64,000 bases of DNA from assembly GCA_964400675.1 (NCBI GenBank), contig CAYNVO010000007.1:1-64000 (forward strand). The letters are read 5' to 3'. The DNA comes from 9FT-COMBO-48-23 sp964400675 (lineage in GTDB: Bacteria > Chloroflexota > Dehalococcoidia > GIF9 > UBA5629). A program made the position numbers and the translations under genes. Below the pieces are notes generated by a model. It ran no database searches. It worked only from the letters and a program-made list of their open reading frames with translations, and was not told where the DNA came from. Below are positions 1 through 9,536 of this stretch, piece after piece. Positions within the stretch are counted from its first letter, which is position 1; each line of letters begins with the position of its first letter.

Positions 1-610
<610 letters not shown>

Positions 611-653
611 ACATCAGCCTGAACACAAAACTTATTCACTTTTTAAAGTGCAA

Positions 654-679
654 TGCGGCTTGGCATACACCAAGCCGCA
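654..679 (-). other. hairpin in the 23S rRNA leader
   Basis: A perfect 10-bp stem (TGCGGCTTGG / CCAAGCCGCA) with a 6-nt loop lies between the rRNA promoter and the 23S 5' end. A second short palindrome (cactttttaaagtg, 637-650) is next to it. The position suggests a pre-rRNA processing structure. It is not followed by a clean T-run, so a terminator is less likely. Confidence 0.5.
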
Positions 680-747
680 CTAGTATACGGCATCTTAGAC
701 CCTAGGTCAATCAGGTATTCAGGTGTACACCAATCATGTAAAGGAGT

Positions 748-776
748 AGTATAGACCTTATTTGGGGGTTTGTCAA
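748..776 (-). promoter_or_regulatory. sigma-70 type promoter for the 23S rRNA gene
   Basis: On the minus strand TTGACA (776-771), a 17-bp spacer and TATACT (753-748) give a near-perfect housekeeping promoter. It would start RNA at about 741, roughly 130 nt before the mature 23S end. This supports independent transcription of the 23S gene. Confidence 0.85.
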
Positions 777-810
777 ATCAAATTTTTAGAGATTGTTTAC
801 TGTTCACTGA

Positions 811-838
811 TGTAGGCACGAGGCTTTAGTCTCGTGAG
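811..838. repeat. small hairpin repeat (CACGAG...CTCGTG)
   Basis: CACGAG and CTCGTG are inverted around a GCTTTAGT loop. A related sequence (gatgtagccgcgatgctttagcctcatg) occurs near 63648-63671, so this looks like a short dispersed palindromic repeat. Confidence 0.45.
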
Positions 839-881
839 CACGACTCTAAAGTCCATTTGGGCCGACTTGAATGGCGAACAC

Positions 882-1535
882 CTAGGGGTTGGTATTTACA
901 AAGTGCAGGGTGAGATTCTTCGCTGAGTTTATCCTGAGCCGGGGAACATTCTTCGACAGGCTCAGAATGAGCGGGGCGAAGGGCTCAGAATGGCTAGATG
1001 GCTCAAATGACAAGGTAAATGTTGTGAATAAACTACTTCCCTTGACGAGAAAAGCTATGAGCAAGAGCAAGGCGATGGCATAGAGCAGGTCGAACCAGAT
1101 GACGCCGAGTATTTCTGCCAGCTTTATCAATCCAATAACAGGGAAGCCGAATAGCGCTAAGGGATTACGCCGCCAGGCTTTTTTTGAATGGTCCCACAGA
1201 TTGTCGGCATCCTGGCTGCTGGGGAAGGAGTGCATAGCTGTGGATATACCCAGCCAATAGAGTATGTAGGCGGGCAAGCCAGGGGGAAGGATTACGGCGA
1301 TACAGTAACAGATTATGGCGATGGTTGTGTTGACCAGGAAAGGAGCGGTAGATATGAAAAAGGCTTTTCCATAACTGTCTACCGGGCCATGGATAACGTA
1401 TCCTGCGGGAGCGCCCAGTCTGAAATAACAGGTTTTATAAACAGGCACCCTGGTACGGTCGCAGAAAAACTTATGAGCCCATTCATGAAGCATGATGCCG
1501 GGGAAGGTGGCAAGAGCAACTAACCATCCGAACAT
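882..1535 (-). CDS. membrane protein with HExxH zinc-protease motif (M50/DUF3267-like)
   Basis: The protein is hydrophobic, with several membrane segments. HEWAH at residues 17-21 lies in the first segment, the arrangement of membrane metalloproteases of the site-2-protease type. A possible third ligand is the aspartate in QDADNLW (about 108-114). Substrate and true family are not known. It begins 15 bp after the guaA stop and is probably co-transcribed with it. From about residue 178 to the end the frame runs through a dispersed repeat (SEPFAPLILSLSKN is translated repeat DNA), so the last 40 residues are probably a late addition or the native stop was lost. Confidence is good for a real gene, modest for function. 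Confidence 0.7.
   Translation of the reverse strand: MFGWLVALATFPGIMLHEWAHKFFCDRTRVPVYKTCYFRLGAPAGYVIHGPVDSYGKAFFISTAPFLVNTTIAIICYCIAVILPPGLPAYILYWLGISTAMHSFPSSQDADNLWDHSKKAWRRNPLALFGFPVIGLIKLAEILGVIWFDLLYAIALLLLIAFLVKGSSLFTTFTLSFEPSSHSEPFAPLILSLSKNVPRLRINSAKNLTLHFVNTNP
905..1000. repeat. dispersed cattctgagc / gaagaatct repeat
   Basis: Contains gagattcttcgctgag, attcttcgacaggctcagaa and gggctcagaatgg, the arms of the repeat family seen again near 29702, 32800, 43000, 49130, 50230, 57030 and 61550. It overlaps the 3' end of the membrane protease-like gene. Confidence 0.8.
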
Positions 1536-1550
1536 AATGATGGCTTTTAT

Positions 1551-3218
1551 TTATTCCCACTCTATAGTGGACGGTGGCTTGCTGGTGATATCGTAGACCA
1601 CGCGGTTGACGCCGGGTACTTCATTGACGATACGGTTGGAGATGTGAGCAAGCAGGTCGTAAGGGAGACGTGCCCAATCGGCGGTCATCGCGTCCTGGCT
1701 GGTCACGGCGCGTACAGCTACAAGGTAGCCATATGTCCGGTAATCTCCCATAACTCCCACACTCCTGACATCGGTGAGGACAGCAAAGCTTTGCCACAGA
1801 TGGCGATAGAGGTCTGCCTTTTTTATCTCATTCATCACTATCCAATCGGCGGCTCGAAGTATATCCAGACGTTCTCTGGTTACTTCACCGATGATGCGGA
1901 TAGCCAGTCCTGGTCCCGGGAAGGGCTGGCGCCATATCATATCTTCTGGCAAGTCCAGAGCTAAGCCGACCTCACGGACTTCGTCTTTGAAGAGGTAGCG
2001 CAGCGGCTCAATTAGGGTAAGTGCCATTTTGGCAGGCAGTCCACCGACGTTGTGGTGGGTTTTTATTCTGGCGGCAGCTTTCGTTTCTTTTGAAGTGCTT
2101 TCGATGACGTCAGGATAGAGAGTGCCCTGAGCCAGGAAATCGATTTTGCCCAGCTTGCCGGCTTTGTATTCAAATACCTTGATGAACTCCTCGCCGATGC
2201 GACGTCGCTTGACCTCGGGGTCGGTGACTCCTTTGAGCCGACTGAGGAATCTCTTGGAAGCGTCCACATAGACCACGTTCATTTTCAGGTTATTTCGGAA
2301 AGTGTTGAGGGCTCGGTCTGCTTCCTCGCGGCGCAATAGCCCGTTATTGACGAAAATGCATGTTAACTGATTGCCGATAGCCTGATGGATAAGGGTAGCT
2401 GTAACTGCTGAATCAACGCCGCCTGATAGGGCGCAGATTACCTTGCCATCCTGAACCTGTTGACTGATTGCAGTTATGCTCTCGGTAATGAAGCTACTTG
2501 GTGTCCAGGTGCCGTGGCAACCGCATATACGGTATAGGAAGTTTTGGATTATGGCCTTCCCGTTTGGGGTGTGAACTACCTCGGGGTGGAACTGCAGACC
2601 GAAAATGTTTGTGCTATTACCTATAACTGCGGTGGGGGAGTTTTCAGTATAAGCCAGTGATTTGAAACCGGGTGGCATTTCTACTATCTGGTCTCCATGA
2701 CTCATCCAGACTGGTATCGAAGTGGGCAGGCCGGCAAATAGCGGTGACTTTTTAGCGCTTATATGCAAGATAGCCTGACCATATTCGTGCTTATCTGCCG
2801 GAGCTACCTGACCTCCTAGCTGGTGGGCTATAGCTTGTGTCCCGTAACAGATACCGAGTATTGGTAAGTGGCTGTCATAAAGCTGGGCCGGAGCTAAGGG
2901 TGCTCTTGATTGGTATACACTGGCTGGCCCTCCGGATAGTATAATGCCCTTAGGTTGTAGGGAAGCTATTTTCCCCCAAGGTTCATCGAAGGATATAAGT
3001 TCGCAGTAGACATGGCATTCTCGGACTCGCCGCGCAATCAGGTGGCTATATTGAGAGCCAAAATCAATAATGACTATCGCTTCTCGTGGCCCGGGCGATA
3101 TAGTTTCTACCTTAGATGTGAGTTGCTCGCCATGAAGCTCTTTAGCGATTTCGAGGTAAGTAGAGACCTCGATGTCGTCGCTGGTAGCTACACGGTGGCT
3201 TTTTGTTTTTTTATCCAT
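1551..3218 (-). CDS. guaA: GMP synthase (glutamine-hydrolysing)
   Basis: Converts XMP to GMP with glutamine and ATP, the last step of guanine nucleotide synthesis. The N-terminal class I amidotransferase domain has the nucleophile motif GICYGTQ and the HPE motif (FGLQFHPEVVH). An ATP-pyrophosphatase domain follows with ALSGGVDSAV, then a C-terminal dimerisation domain ending in KPPSTIEWE. The open frame reaches 3278, but the ATG at 3218 (MDKKTKSHR) is preferred because GGCGAGGAG lies just before it. Even so, about 45 residues precede the usual GATase start, an extension longer than in most GuaA proteins. The membrane HExxH gene follows directly downstream. Confidence 0.95.
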   Translation of the reverse strand: MDKKTKSHRVATSDDIEVSTYLEIAKELHGEQLTSKVETISPGPREAIVIIDFGSQYSHLIARRVRECHVYCELISFDEPWGKIASLQPKGIILSGGPASVYQSRAPLAPAQLYDSHLPILGICYGTQAIAHQLGGQVAPADKHEYGQAILHISAKKSPLFAGLPTSIPVWMSHGDQIVEMPPGFKSLAYTENSPTAVIGNSTNIFGLQFHPEVVHTPNGKAIIQNFLYRICGCHGTWTPSSFITESITAISQQVQDGKVICALSGGVDSAVTATLIHQAIGNQLTCIFVNNGLLRREEADRALNTFRNNLKMNVVYVDASKRFLSRLKGVTDPEVKRRRIGEEFIKVFEYKAGKLGKIDFLAQGTLYPDVIESTSKETKAAARIKTHHNVGGLPAKMALTLIEPLRYLFKDEVREVGLALDLPEDMIWRQPFPGPGLAIRIIGEVTRERLDILRAADWIVMNEIKKADLYRHLWQSFAVLTDVRSVGVMGDYRTYGYLVAVRAVTSQDAMTADWARLPYDLLAHISNRIVNEVPGVNRVVYDITSKPPSTIEWE

Positions 3219-3341
3219 CTCCTCGCCTAATTGGGTAAAGTATATCATAGCCTGACATGGCATACTATGGTTTTGCACCCTTTCTGGTTAGGCATCTGCA
3301 TTGTAAAGGTGTTAAAATATATTCCGTACAGCGGAGTTTAA

Positions 3342-4277
3342 TTGATGAAGACCAACAGGAGTTTGTTTTTACTTCGTAGGGCCGGGTTGGCTGTGTTTGT
3401 GGTCGCCTGTCTTCTTGGGCTGGGGATTTATTTCGTAAACGCTCATAGCGGGAAGACCAATTCGGCAACACCTAGCTTAGAATATATGGATGATATTGAG
3501 CAACAAGCCTGGCAGGTAGCTGTGGAGGTGGTTGGAACAAGCAGGGAACTTCAAGAGCAATTTGTCGACGAGGTGCTCGGCCTTTATTATCAGATTAAGG
3601 ATAATGACCTGGCTATTTTATGTATCCCCGGTGGCTGGGGTAAGGAACCACTGGCGGCTAATGCAGAGGGGCGGAGCTGGCTGATAGGGATGGAATCTGA
3701 GCTGACGAGCTTGGGATATAATTATTGCGTAATCGACGACATCCGTACAGGCAAAGGTCTGATGGAATATCTGTTCGAATTTAAGGAACAGTTGACACAT
3801 TATCCCTATAAGGCTAAGAAGTTAGCAGCCAAGATTGATTTCCTGACCCAGCAAATTGCGGATTTAAAGATAATAGTAACAGGGCAGAGCAACGGTGCTG
3901 CTTTCGCCGGCGAAGTAATCGGGCAGCTTGAAGAGAACCCCGGGGTGTACTCCATTCAAATCGGGACTCCTTTCTGGCACAGGGCGTCTAAAGCCAGACA
4001 GTCGTTGGTGATTGCCAATAACGGGATTGGAGCTGATGCCCTTACCGAGCGAGACCTTGTAAGACTGTTCAAAGCCAACTGGGTGAAGATATTTATAATA
4101 AATAATGTTCCCTCATTCACTCCCATAGATTGGGTGATAAGCAGGGCAATTCTTGTTTTCGGGCCGTACAACATTGGTTTGGGGCTGCATGCGCCTGGGC
4201 ATGAGTATATGTGGGAATATCCAGGCGTTGGGTCGGTGATTGAAGCATTCCTGATTGAAAATTTCAATACTAACTAG
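3342..4277 (+). CDS. membrane-anchored alpha/beta-hydrolase-like protein
   Basis: 311 residues with a positively charged N-terminus and one hydrophobic segment (about 12-33), read as a signal anchor or uncleaved signal peptide. The remainder is soluble. TGQSNGA at 180-186 fits the G-x-S-x-G nucleophile elbow of alpha/beta hydrolases and lipases, with Ser183 as candidate nucleophile and histidines in HAPGHEY near the end as candidate base. No closer family was recognised and the substrate is unknown. It is divergent from guaA and 28 bp upstream of the Sua5-like gene. Confidence 0.6.
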   Translation: MMKTNRSLFLLRRAGLAVFVVACLLGLGIYFVNAHSGKTNSATPSLEYMDDIEQQAWQVAVEVVGTSRELQEQFVDEVLGLYYQIKDNDLAILCIPGGWGKEPLAANAEGRSWLIGMESELTSLGYNYCVIDDIRTGKGLMEYLFEFKEQLTHYPYKAKKLAAKIDFLTQQIADLKIIVTGQSNGAAFAGEVIGQLEENPGVYSIQIGTPFWHRASKARQSLVIANNGIGADALTERDLVRLFKANWVKIFIINNVPSFTPIDWVISRAILVFGPYNIGLGLHAPGHEYMWEYPGVGSVIEAFLIENFNTN

Positions 4278-4305
4278 TCTTCTCTATTTATAAAATGGTG
4301 TCGGA

Positions 4306-4968
4306 GTGGGTAATCTGTCCAGTCGAGTAGTCTCGCAGGTTAGCAGAGCTGTCGAAATCCTGAAGGCCGGTGGTCTTGTTGCATTCCCTACGGATACGGT
4401 CTATGGATTGGGGGGTGATGCTTTCAATGCAAAAGTTGCTGAGAGGATTTACGAGGTTAAGCAACGCCCCCGAAATTTGCCTCTGCCAGTTCTTTTGGCT
4501 GATCTGGCACAGGTGGCTGCTGTTGTTGACTCGGTGCCTGAGATAGCTCAGTTTTTGATGCGTTGTTTTTGGCCTGGGGGACTGACATTGGTGTTGCCCA
4601 AAAAAGATTCGCTTCCCGATATTATCACTGCTGGAGGCAATAGAGTGGCAGTACGAATTCCTGACCATATCGTGCCACTTACTCTTATTCGTGAGTTTGG
4701 TGCGCCTGTTATTGGGACTAGCGCTAATATTAGTGATAAACCCAGTTCGTCGACGGCTGAGGAGGTCGAGCAACAGCTTGGCGGTCAGATTGACCTGGTT
4801 ATAGATATGGGAAAATGTCCCGGTGGGCTGGAGTCAACGGTAGTTGATGTTACTGGAGAGACACCGGTTATTTTACGGCAGGGCGTTGTACCCGAAAAAG
4901 AGATTAAGATGGCATGCCAGGAATATGCCAGGGAGGTAGAAAAAAGTGCGTATCGCTCTGGGTTGTGA
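4306..4968 (+). CDS. L-threonylcarbamoyladenylate synthase (Sua5/YrdC/YwlC family)
   Basis: Makes threonylcarbamoyl-AMP from threonine, bicarbonate and ATP for t6A37 modification of ANN-decoding tRNAs. Family features are seen: GGLVAFPTDTVYGLGGDA near the start, the basic KQRPRNLPLPVLL motif, RIPDH and GTSANIS. At 220 residues it is the short TsaC-like form with only a brief tail rather than the full Sua5 C-terminal domain. The start codon is GTG. The 3' end overlaps rpiB by 23 bp, so the two are probably translationally coupled. Confidence 0.92.
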   Translation: MGNLSSRVVSQVSRAVEILKAGGLVAFPTDTVYGLGGDAFNAKVAERIYEVKQRPRNLPLPVLLADLAQVAAVVDSVPEIAQFLMRCFWPGGLTLVLPKKDSLPDIITAGGNRVAVRIPDHIVPLTLIREFGAPVIGTSANISDKPSSSTAEEVEQQLGGQIDLVIDMGKCPGGLESTVVDVTGETPVILRQGVVPEKEIKMACQEYAREVEKSAYRSGL

Positions 4969-5386
4969 CCATCGTGGCTTGGAGCTTAAGAAAGCCATTA
5001 TGCGTCTTCTAACCGAGTTGGGTCATGATTATCATGACCTTGGTTGCTATGATAGTGACCCTGTGGATTACCCTGATATTGCCAGGCAAGTAGCTGAAGC
5101 GGTTGTCTCGGGAGGATTCGACCATGGTATCCTAATCTGCGGCAGTGGTATAGGCATGAGTATAGCAGCTAATAAGGTAAGGGGCATAAGAGCCGCTCTG
5201 TGTTGCGGTATCTTGGGTGCCGAGCGGGCTCGGCGACATAATGATGCAAATGTTCTGTGTTTAGGCGGAGATACACTCGAGCAGACTTTGGCGTTAGATA
5301 TTGTAAAGATATATTTATCAACTACTTTTGAGGGTGGCAGGCATTTGCGACGTCTGGAAAAGATACGCAGTCTGGAAGCGGACTAG
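4946..5386 (+). CDS. rpiB: ribose-5-phosphate isomerase B
   Basis: Interconverts ribose 5-phosphate and ribulose 5-phosphate in the non-oxidative pentose phosphate pathway. The 146 residues match the RpiB/LacAB family: GCDHRGLELKK at the N-terminus, the ICGSGIGMSIAANK loop with the catalytic cysteine, and RRHNDANVLCLGG. The start is GTG, preceded by GGGAGG inside the upstream gene. The gene ends just before the probable promoter of the ilv cluster. Confidence 0.94.
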   Translation: MRIALGCDHRGLELKKAIMRLLTELGHDYHDLGCYDSDPVDYPDIARQVAEAVVSGGFDHGILICGSGIGMSIAANKVRGIRAALCCGILGAERARRHNDANVLCLGGDTLEQTLALDIVKIYLSTTFEGGRHLRRLEKIRSLEAD

Positions 5387-5387
5387 C

Positions 5388-5416
5388 TTGACAATAGATA
5401 ACCGCTATGCTAGTTT
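5388..5416 (+). promoter_or_regulatory. probable promoter of the ilv-leu cluster
   Basis: TTGACA (5388-5393), a 17-bp spacer and TAGTTT (5411-5416) lie right after the rpiB stop. The -35 is perfect; the -10 keeps only the key first, second and sixth bases. The predicted leader before ilvD is about 50 nt, too short for a T-box or a leader-peptide attenuator. Confidence 0.5.
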
Positions 5417-5474
5417 ACTGGGATAACCTTAATTTGCCGTACCGAGTACCATTCTAGTTTAAGGAGGCAGAGGT

Positions 5475-7151
5475 TTGAAGGCGATGCGTAGTGATGCTGT
5501 AAAAAAGGGAATTGAGCGGGCACCACATCGTTCTTTACTCAGGGCTGTGGGTGTTTGCAGCGATGATTTTTCTAAGCCGTTTATCGGTGTGGTCAACAGT
5601 TTTAATGAGGTCGTGCCCGGTCATATTCATCTGCGTAATATCGCAGAGGCTGTGAAGATGGGAATTCGCAGTGAGGGTGGTGTGCCTTTTGAATTCAACA
5701 CCATCGGTGTATGTGATGGCATAGCCATGAACCATCCTGGCATGAAATATAGCTTGCCTAGCCGTGAGCTGATTGCCGATTCGGTAGAGATTATGGTTGA
5801 GGCACATCAGTTCGATGCGCTTGTTTTTATACCTAACTGTGACAAAATCGTGCCCGGAATGCTTATGGCTGCAGCGAGATTGAATATTCCGTCTATCTTT
5901 GTCAGTGGCGGTCCGATGCTGTCAGGACGTATGAGTGAAGGCGGTCAAAGCCGGACAGTAGACCTTATCTCTGTGTTTAATGCGGTAGGTAGTGTGGTTC
6001 GGGGAAAGATGACTGAGGTTGAGCTTGAGGAAATCGAGATTGCTGCCTGCCCCGGCTGCGGGAGCTGCTCTGGCATGTATACGGCAAATACGATGAACTG
6101 TCTGACCGAGGCGTTGGGTATGACCTTGCCAGGCAGCGGTACCATACCGGCCGTGGATTCCAGGAGAGTTGTATTGGCTATGGAAACGGGAAGGCAGATA
6201 ATGGCTGTGTTGAAAAAGGGCTTATCACCAAGGGATGTTATTACCAAGGATGCCATTGCTAACGCTTTTGCTGTGGACATGGCGCTCGGCGGCAGCACAA
6301 ATTCTATTTTGCACCTTATGGCGTTGGCTCATGAAGCGGGTATAGATTTTCCGTTATCTCTGGTTAATGAGATAAGTCAACGTGTTCCGCATATCTCTAA
6401 GCTGAACCCGGCTAGCGATGTCCATATTGAAGACCTCGACCTGGCGGGTGGTATTCCCGCAGTTATGCATGAGATAGCAGGCTTCCTTAATGGAAGTTGT
6501 AAGACCGCGTCATTGGCACCGGTGTCAAGTATCGTAAAGAAAGGCAAAGTTAAAAACCGTGCGGTCATCCGCTCGGTAGCTGAACCGTATTCTAAGACCG
6601 GTGGACTGGCGGTTCTCTTTGGAAACCTGGCACCTGATGGAGCTGTGGTTAAGAGTGGGGCGGTGGACCCAGAGATGATGGTGCATGAAGGGCCTGCCCG
6701 CGTCTTTGAGAATGAAGAGGAAGCGACCAGAGGGATAATGAAGGGTGATATTAAAAAGGGCGATGTCATTGTCATTCGCTATGAAGGGCCCAAGGGGGGG
6801 CCGGGGATGCGGGAGATGTTAACGCCGACGTCTCTATTGAGTGGCATGGGGTTGGATAAAGACGTGGCACTGATAACTGACGGGAGATTTTCTGGTGGTA
6901 CCAAAGGGTCCGCTATAGGGCATGTAGCGCCTGAGGCGGCAAGCCACGGACCTATAGCCGTGGTGAAAAATGGTGATATCATAAGTATAAATATTCCAGA
7001 ATGTAGGTTGGAATTGAAGGTGAGCGACGCTGAGATAGAGAAGCGGTTGTCAGCGCTGCCTGAGTATAAATCAAAGATAAAGACAGGTTATTTGAGAAGG
7101 TATATTGAGAACGTTGGCTCAGCCAGCAGAGGAGCAGTATTTGCTAGGTAG
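5475..7151 (+). CDS. ilvD: dihydroxy-acid dehydratase
   Basis: Dehydrates 2,3-dihydroxy-isovalerate and -methylvalerate in valine and isoleucine synthesis. The 558-residue protein has the iron-sulfur and metal ligand motifs of the family: NCDKIVPGM, then ACPGCGSCSGMYTANTM, with DGRFSGGTKG near the C-terminus. The start is TTG with AAGGAGG seven bases upstream. It is the first gene of the branched-chain cluster. Confidence 0.97.
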   Translation: MKAMRSDAVKKGIERAPHRSLLRAVGVCSDDFSKPFIGVVNSFNEVVPGHIHLRNIAEAVKMGIRSEGGVPFEFNTIGVCDGIAMNHPGMKYSLPSRELIADSVEIMVEAHQFDALVFIPNCDKIVPGMLMAAARLNIPSIFVSGGPMLSGRMSEGGQSRTVDLISVFNAVGSVVRGKMTEVELEEIEIAACPGCGSCSGMYTANTMNCLTEALGMTLPGSGTIPAVDSRRVVLAMETGRQIMAVLKKGLSPRDVITKDAIANAFAVDMALGGSTNSILHLMALAHEAGIDFPLSLVNEISQRVPHISKLNPASDVHIEDLDLAGGIPAVMHEIAGFLNGSCKTASLAPVSSIVKKGKVKNRAVIRSVAEPYSKTGGLAVLFGNLAPDGAVVKSGAVDPEMMVHEGPARVFENEEEATRGIMKGDIKKGDVIVIRYEGPKGGPGMREMLTPTSLLSGMGLDKDVALITDGRFSGGTKGSAIGHVAPEAASHGPIAVVKNGDIISINIPECRLELKVSDAEIEKRLSALPEYKSKIKTGYLRRYIENVGSASRGAVFAR

Positions 7152-7160
7152 GAGATATTT

Positions 7161-8861
7161 ATGAAAAAGACCGGTGCCCAGATTTTATGTGAGAGTCTAG
7201 CCCGGGAGGGTGTTGAAGTTATTTTTGGTTTTCCCGGCGGAGCCTTATTGCCGTTGTATGATACTTTTCCGCAATATCCGAAAATAAGGCATATTCTGGT
7301 TCGCCACGAGCAGGGTGCGGCTCATGCGGCTGATGGCTATGCCCGCGCTACGGGAAAAGCTGGGGTGTGTCTGGCAACATCAGGGCCGGGAGCCACTAAT
7401 CTGGTAACTGGAATTGCCAACGCTTATCTGGATTCATCTCCAATGGTAGCTATTACCGGCCAGGTAGCCAGACCTTTTATCGGGAAAGACGCTTTCCAGG
7501 AAATAGATATCACCGGTATCACTCTTCCCATTACCAAGCACAACTATCTTGTGCTCGATGCAGGCGACATTGCCAGGGTGGTTAAAGAGGCTTTCCATAT
7601 TGCCCAAACTGGCAGGCCAGGTCCTGTCCTTATCGATATACCACGTGATGTTTTTCAACAAGAAGCAGCGTTTGCTTATCCAGAAAGAGTCAATTTACCC
7701 GGTTATAAGCCTACGCTATTCGGACATCCGGCGCAGATTAAAAAGGCAGCAGAAACTATAAATACCGCTGAACGTCCTATCATTATTGCCGGCAGGGGAG
7801 CGATAATCTCAAAGGCTTTCGCTGAGCTTAAGGAGCTGGCGGAGAAAGCGCAGATACCTGTGGTTACAACCCTCCTGGGAATCGGCTGCTTTCCCGAGAG
7901 TCATGTGTTAAGCTTTGGATGGTTGGGGATGCATGGTATGGCCTACGCCAATAAGGCGGTATATGATTCTGATGTCATCATTGCTATTGGGATGAGGTTT
8001 GATGATAGGGCTACCGGGGTGGTCAGCTCGTTTGCACCGCAGGCTCGTGTTGTTCACATGGATATTGACCCTGCCGAGATAGGTAAGAATGTGCGAGTTG
8101 ATGTGCCTATTGTTGGCGACGTTAAGAACATTCTTGAGGCTTTGAATCAGCAGATTGTGCCTCGTGAACATCTGGGCTGGTTTAATCAGGTGGATAGGTG
8201 GCGAGATGAACATCCGGCGCTGGTAATCAGGGAAAGCGAAGCTCTCCTACCTCAGTACGTTATTCGCCAGATTTATGAGATTACTAAGGGTGATGCCATT
8301 GTAGTTACAGGCGTTGGTCAAAATCAGATGTGGGCGGCTCAATTTTTCTTTTATGATAAGCCAAATAGCTTAATTTCCTCAGGTGGTTTGGGCACCATGG
8401 GTTTTGAGATTCCCGGCGCTATAGGTGCCAAGGTAGGTCGACCTGATGATACGGTTTGGTGCATTGCTGGAGATGGTGGTTTTCAGATGACTGTACAGGA
8501 ATTAGCCACTATAGTCCAGGAGAACCTGGCTGTTAAGATAGCTATCATCAACAACGGATTTTTAGGTATGGTTAGGCAGTGGCAGCAGCTATTCTATGGG
8601 CGACGCTATGTTCACACGCCACTTTCTGGCCCTGATTTCGTTAAGATTGCCGAAGCTTATGGTGTTCCGGCACTGAGAGTTACAGATAAGAAACTGGTGG
8701 TCACGGCTATAGAAAAAGCGATGGACTGTGAAGGTCCGTTCTTGATTGATTTTGTTGTTGAGCCCGAAGAGAATGTTTTTCCAATAGTCCCACCAGGCGC
8801 GGCGCTGGTTGAGGCATTGGAACTGCCAAGGCCAGAGAAGGTGACTCGTTCGAGCAAATGA
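7161..8861 (+). CDS. ilvB: acetolactate synthase, large (catalytic) subunit
   Basis: Thiamine-diphosphate enzyme that condenses pyruvate with pyruvate or 2-oxobutyrate. The 566 residues carry the activating glutamate in RHEQGAAHAADGYAR, the FAD/central domain, and the ThDP-magnesium motif GDGGFQMTVQEL...NNGFLGMVRQWQ. The short gap to ilvD (9 bp) and the regulatory subunit gene just downstream fit one transcript. ATG start with AGGAG upstream. Confidence 0.97.
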   Translation: MKKTGAQILCESLAREGVEVIFGFPGGALLPLYDTFPQYPKIRHILVRHEQGAAHAADGYARATGKAGVCLATSGPGATNLVTGIANAYLDSSPMVAITGQVARPFIGKDAFQEIDITGITLPITKHNYLVLDAGDIARVVKEAFHIAQTGRPGPVLIDIPRDVFQQEAAFAYPERVNLPGYKPTLFGHPAQIKKAAETINTAERPIIIAGRGAIISKAFAELKELAEKAQIPVVTTLLGIGCFPESHVLSFGWLGMHGMAYANKAVYDSDVIIAIGMRFDDRATGVVSSFAPQARVVHMDIDPAEIGKNVRVDVPIVGDVKNILEALNQQIVPREHLGWFNQVDRWRDEHPALVIRESEALLPQYVIRQIYEITKGDAIVVTGVGQNQMWAAQFFFYDKPNSLISSGGLGTMGFEIPGAIGAKVGRPDDTVWCIAGDGGFQMTVQELATIVQENLAVKIAIINNGFLGMVRQWQQLFYGRRYVHTPLSGPDFVKIAEAYGVPALRVTDKKLVVTAIEKAMDCEGPFLIDFVVEPEENVFPIVPPGAALVEALELPRPEKVTRSSK

Positions 8862-8895
8862 GTTTAGAATATAGAACAAGAGGAGGACGAGGTTA

Positions 8896-9477
8896 TTGAC
8901 TACAGCGAAACATACCTTAGTTGCTTTGGTTGAAGATAGGCCCGGAGTGCTTAATCGGGTGTCTAGTCTTTTACGTCGGCGTAACTTTAACATTGATAGT
9001 ATAGCTGTCGGGCATACCGAGCAATCTAATCTTTCTCGCATGATTATTGTCGTGGAGGGCGATGATGCCAAAGTGGAGCAAGTCAGGAAACAACTTGACA
9101 AAGTTATAGATGTCGTTAAAATAGTTGACATAACTAATAATGAAACAGTAGCTCGGGAGCTGGCTTTGATTAAAGTCAAAGCAACCGCCTCTACTCGTAA
9201 CGAGATTATCCAGATTGTGGATATTTTTAGAGCTAATATAGTTGATGTTTCCTCTGATTCACTGATAGTGGAGGTTACTGGAGATGAAGACAAGGTTAAT
9301 TCTTTGCTGGACCTCCTCCGTGGCTTTGGTATCAGGGAGATAGCCAGGACCGGTCGTATCGCTTTAACTCGGGGTGGTGCTGGTCCGTTGCTGGTTGAAG
9401 AGTCTAGGGAGGTAAAGGCACCAAAGCCACCACCAAAAGCACTGCCCTCGGAAGCCGAGAGCCCGCCGGACTGGTGA
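8896..9477 (+). CDS. ilvN: acetolactate synthase, small (regulatory) subunit
   Basis: Valine-responsive regulatory partner of IlvB. The first 75 residues are an ACT domain (LVALVEDRPGVLNRVSSLLR, FNIDSIAVGHTE) and residues of about 80-165 form the second ALS_ss_C-type domain. The protein is 193 residues with a proline-rich tail (KAPKPPPKALP) that is longer than in most family members. TTG start preceded by AGGAGGACGAGG. Confidence 0.95.
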   Translation: MTTAKHTLVALVEDRPGVLNRVSSLLRRRNFNIDSIAVGHTEQSNLSRMIIVVEGDDAKVEQVRKQLDKVIDVVKIVDITNNETVARELALIKVKATASTRNEIIQIVDIFRANIVDVSSDSLIVEVTGDEDKVNSLLDLLRGFGIREIARTGRIALTRGGAGPLLVEESREVKAPKPPPKALPSEAESPPDW

Positions 9478-9536
9478 TTACGCATAAATAATCAAATCCC
9501 GCAACAGGGTAGATAAAAACTTTTAAAGGAGGCATC

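Noticed and set aside
5387..5474. T-box or leader-peptide attenuator before ilvD
   Set aside because: The leader is only about 50 nt and contains neither a specifier/T-box sequence nor a run of branched-chain codons.
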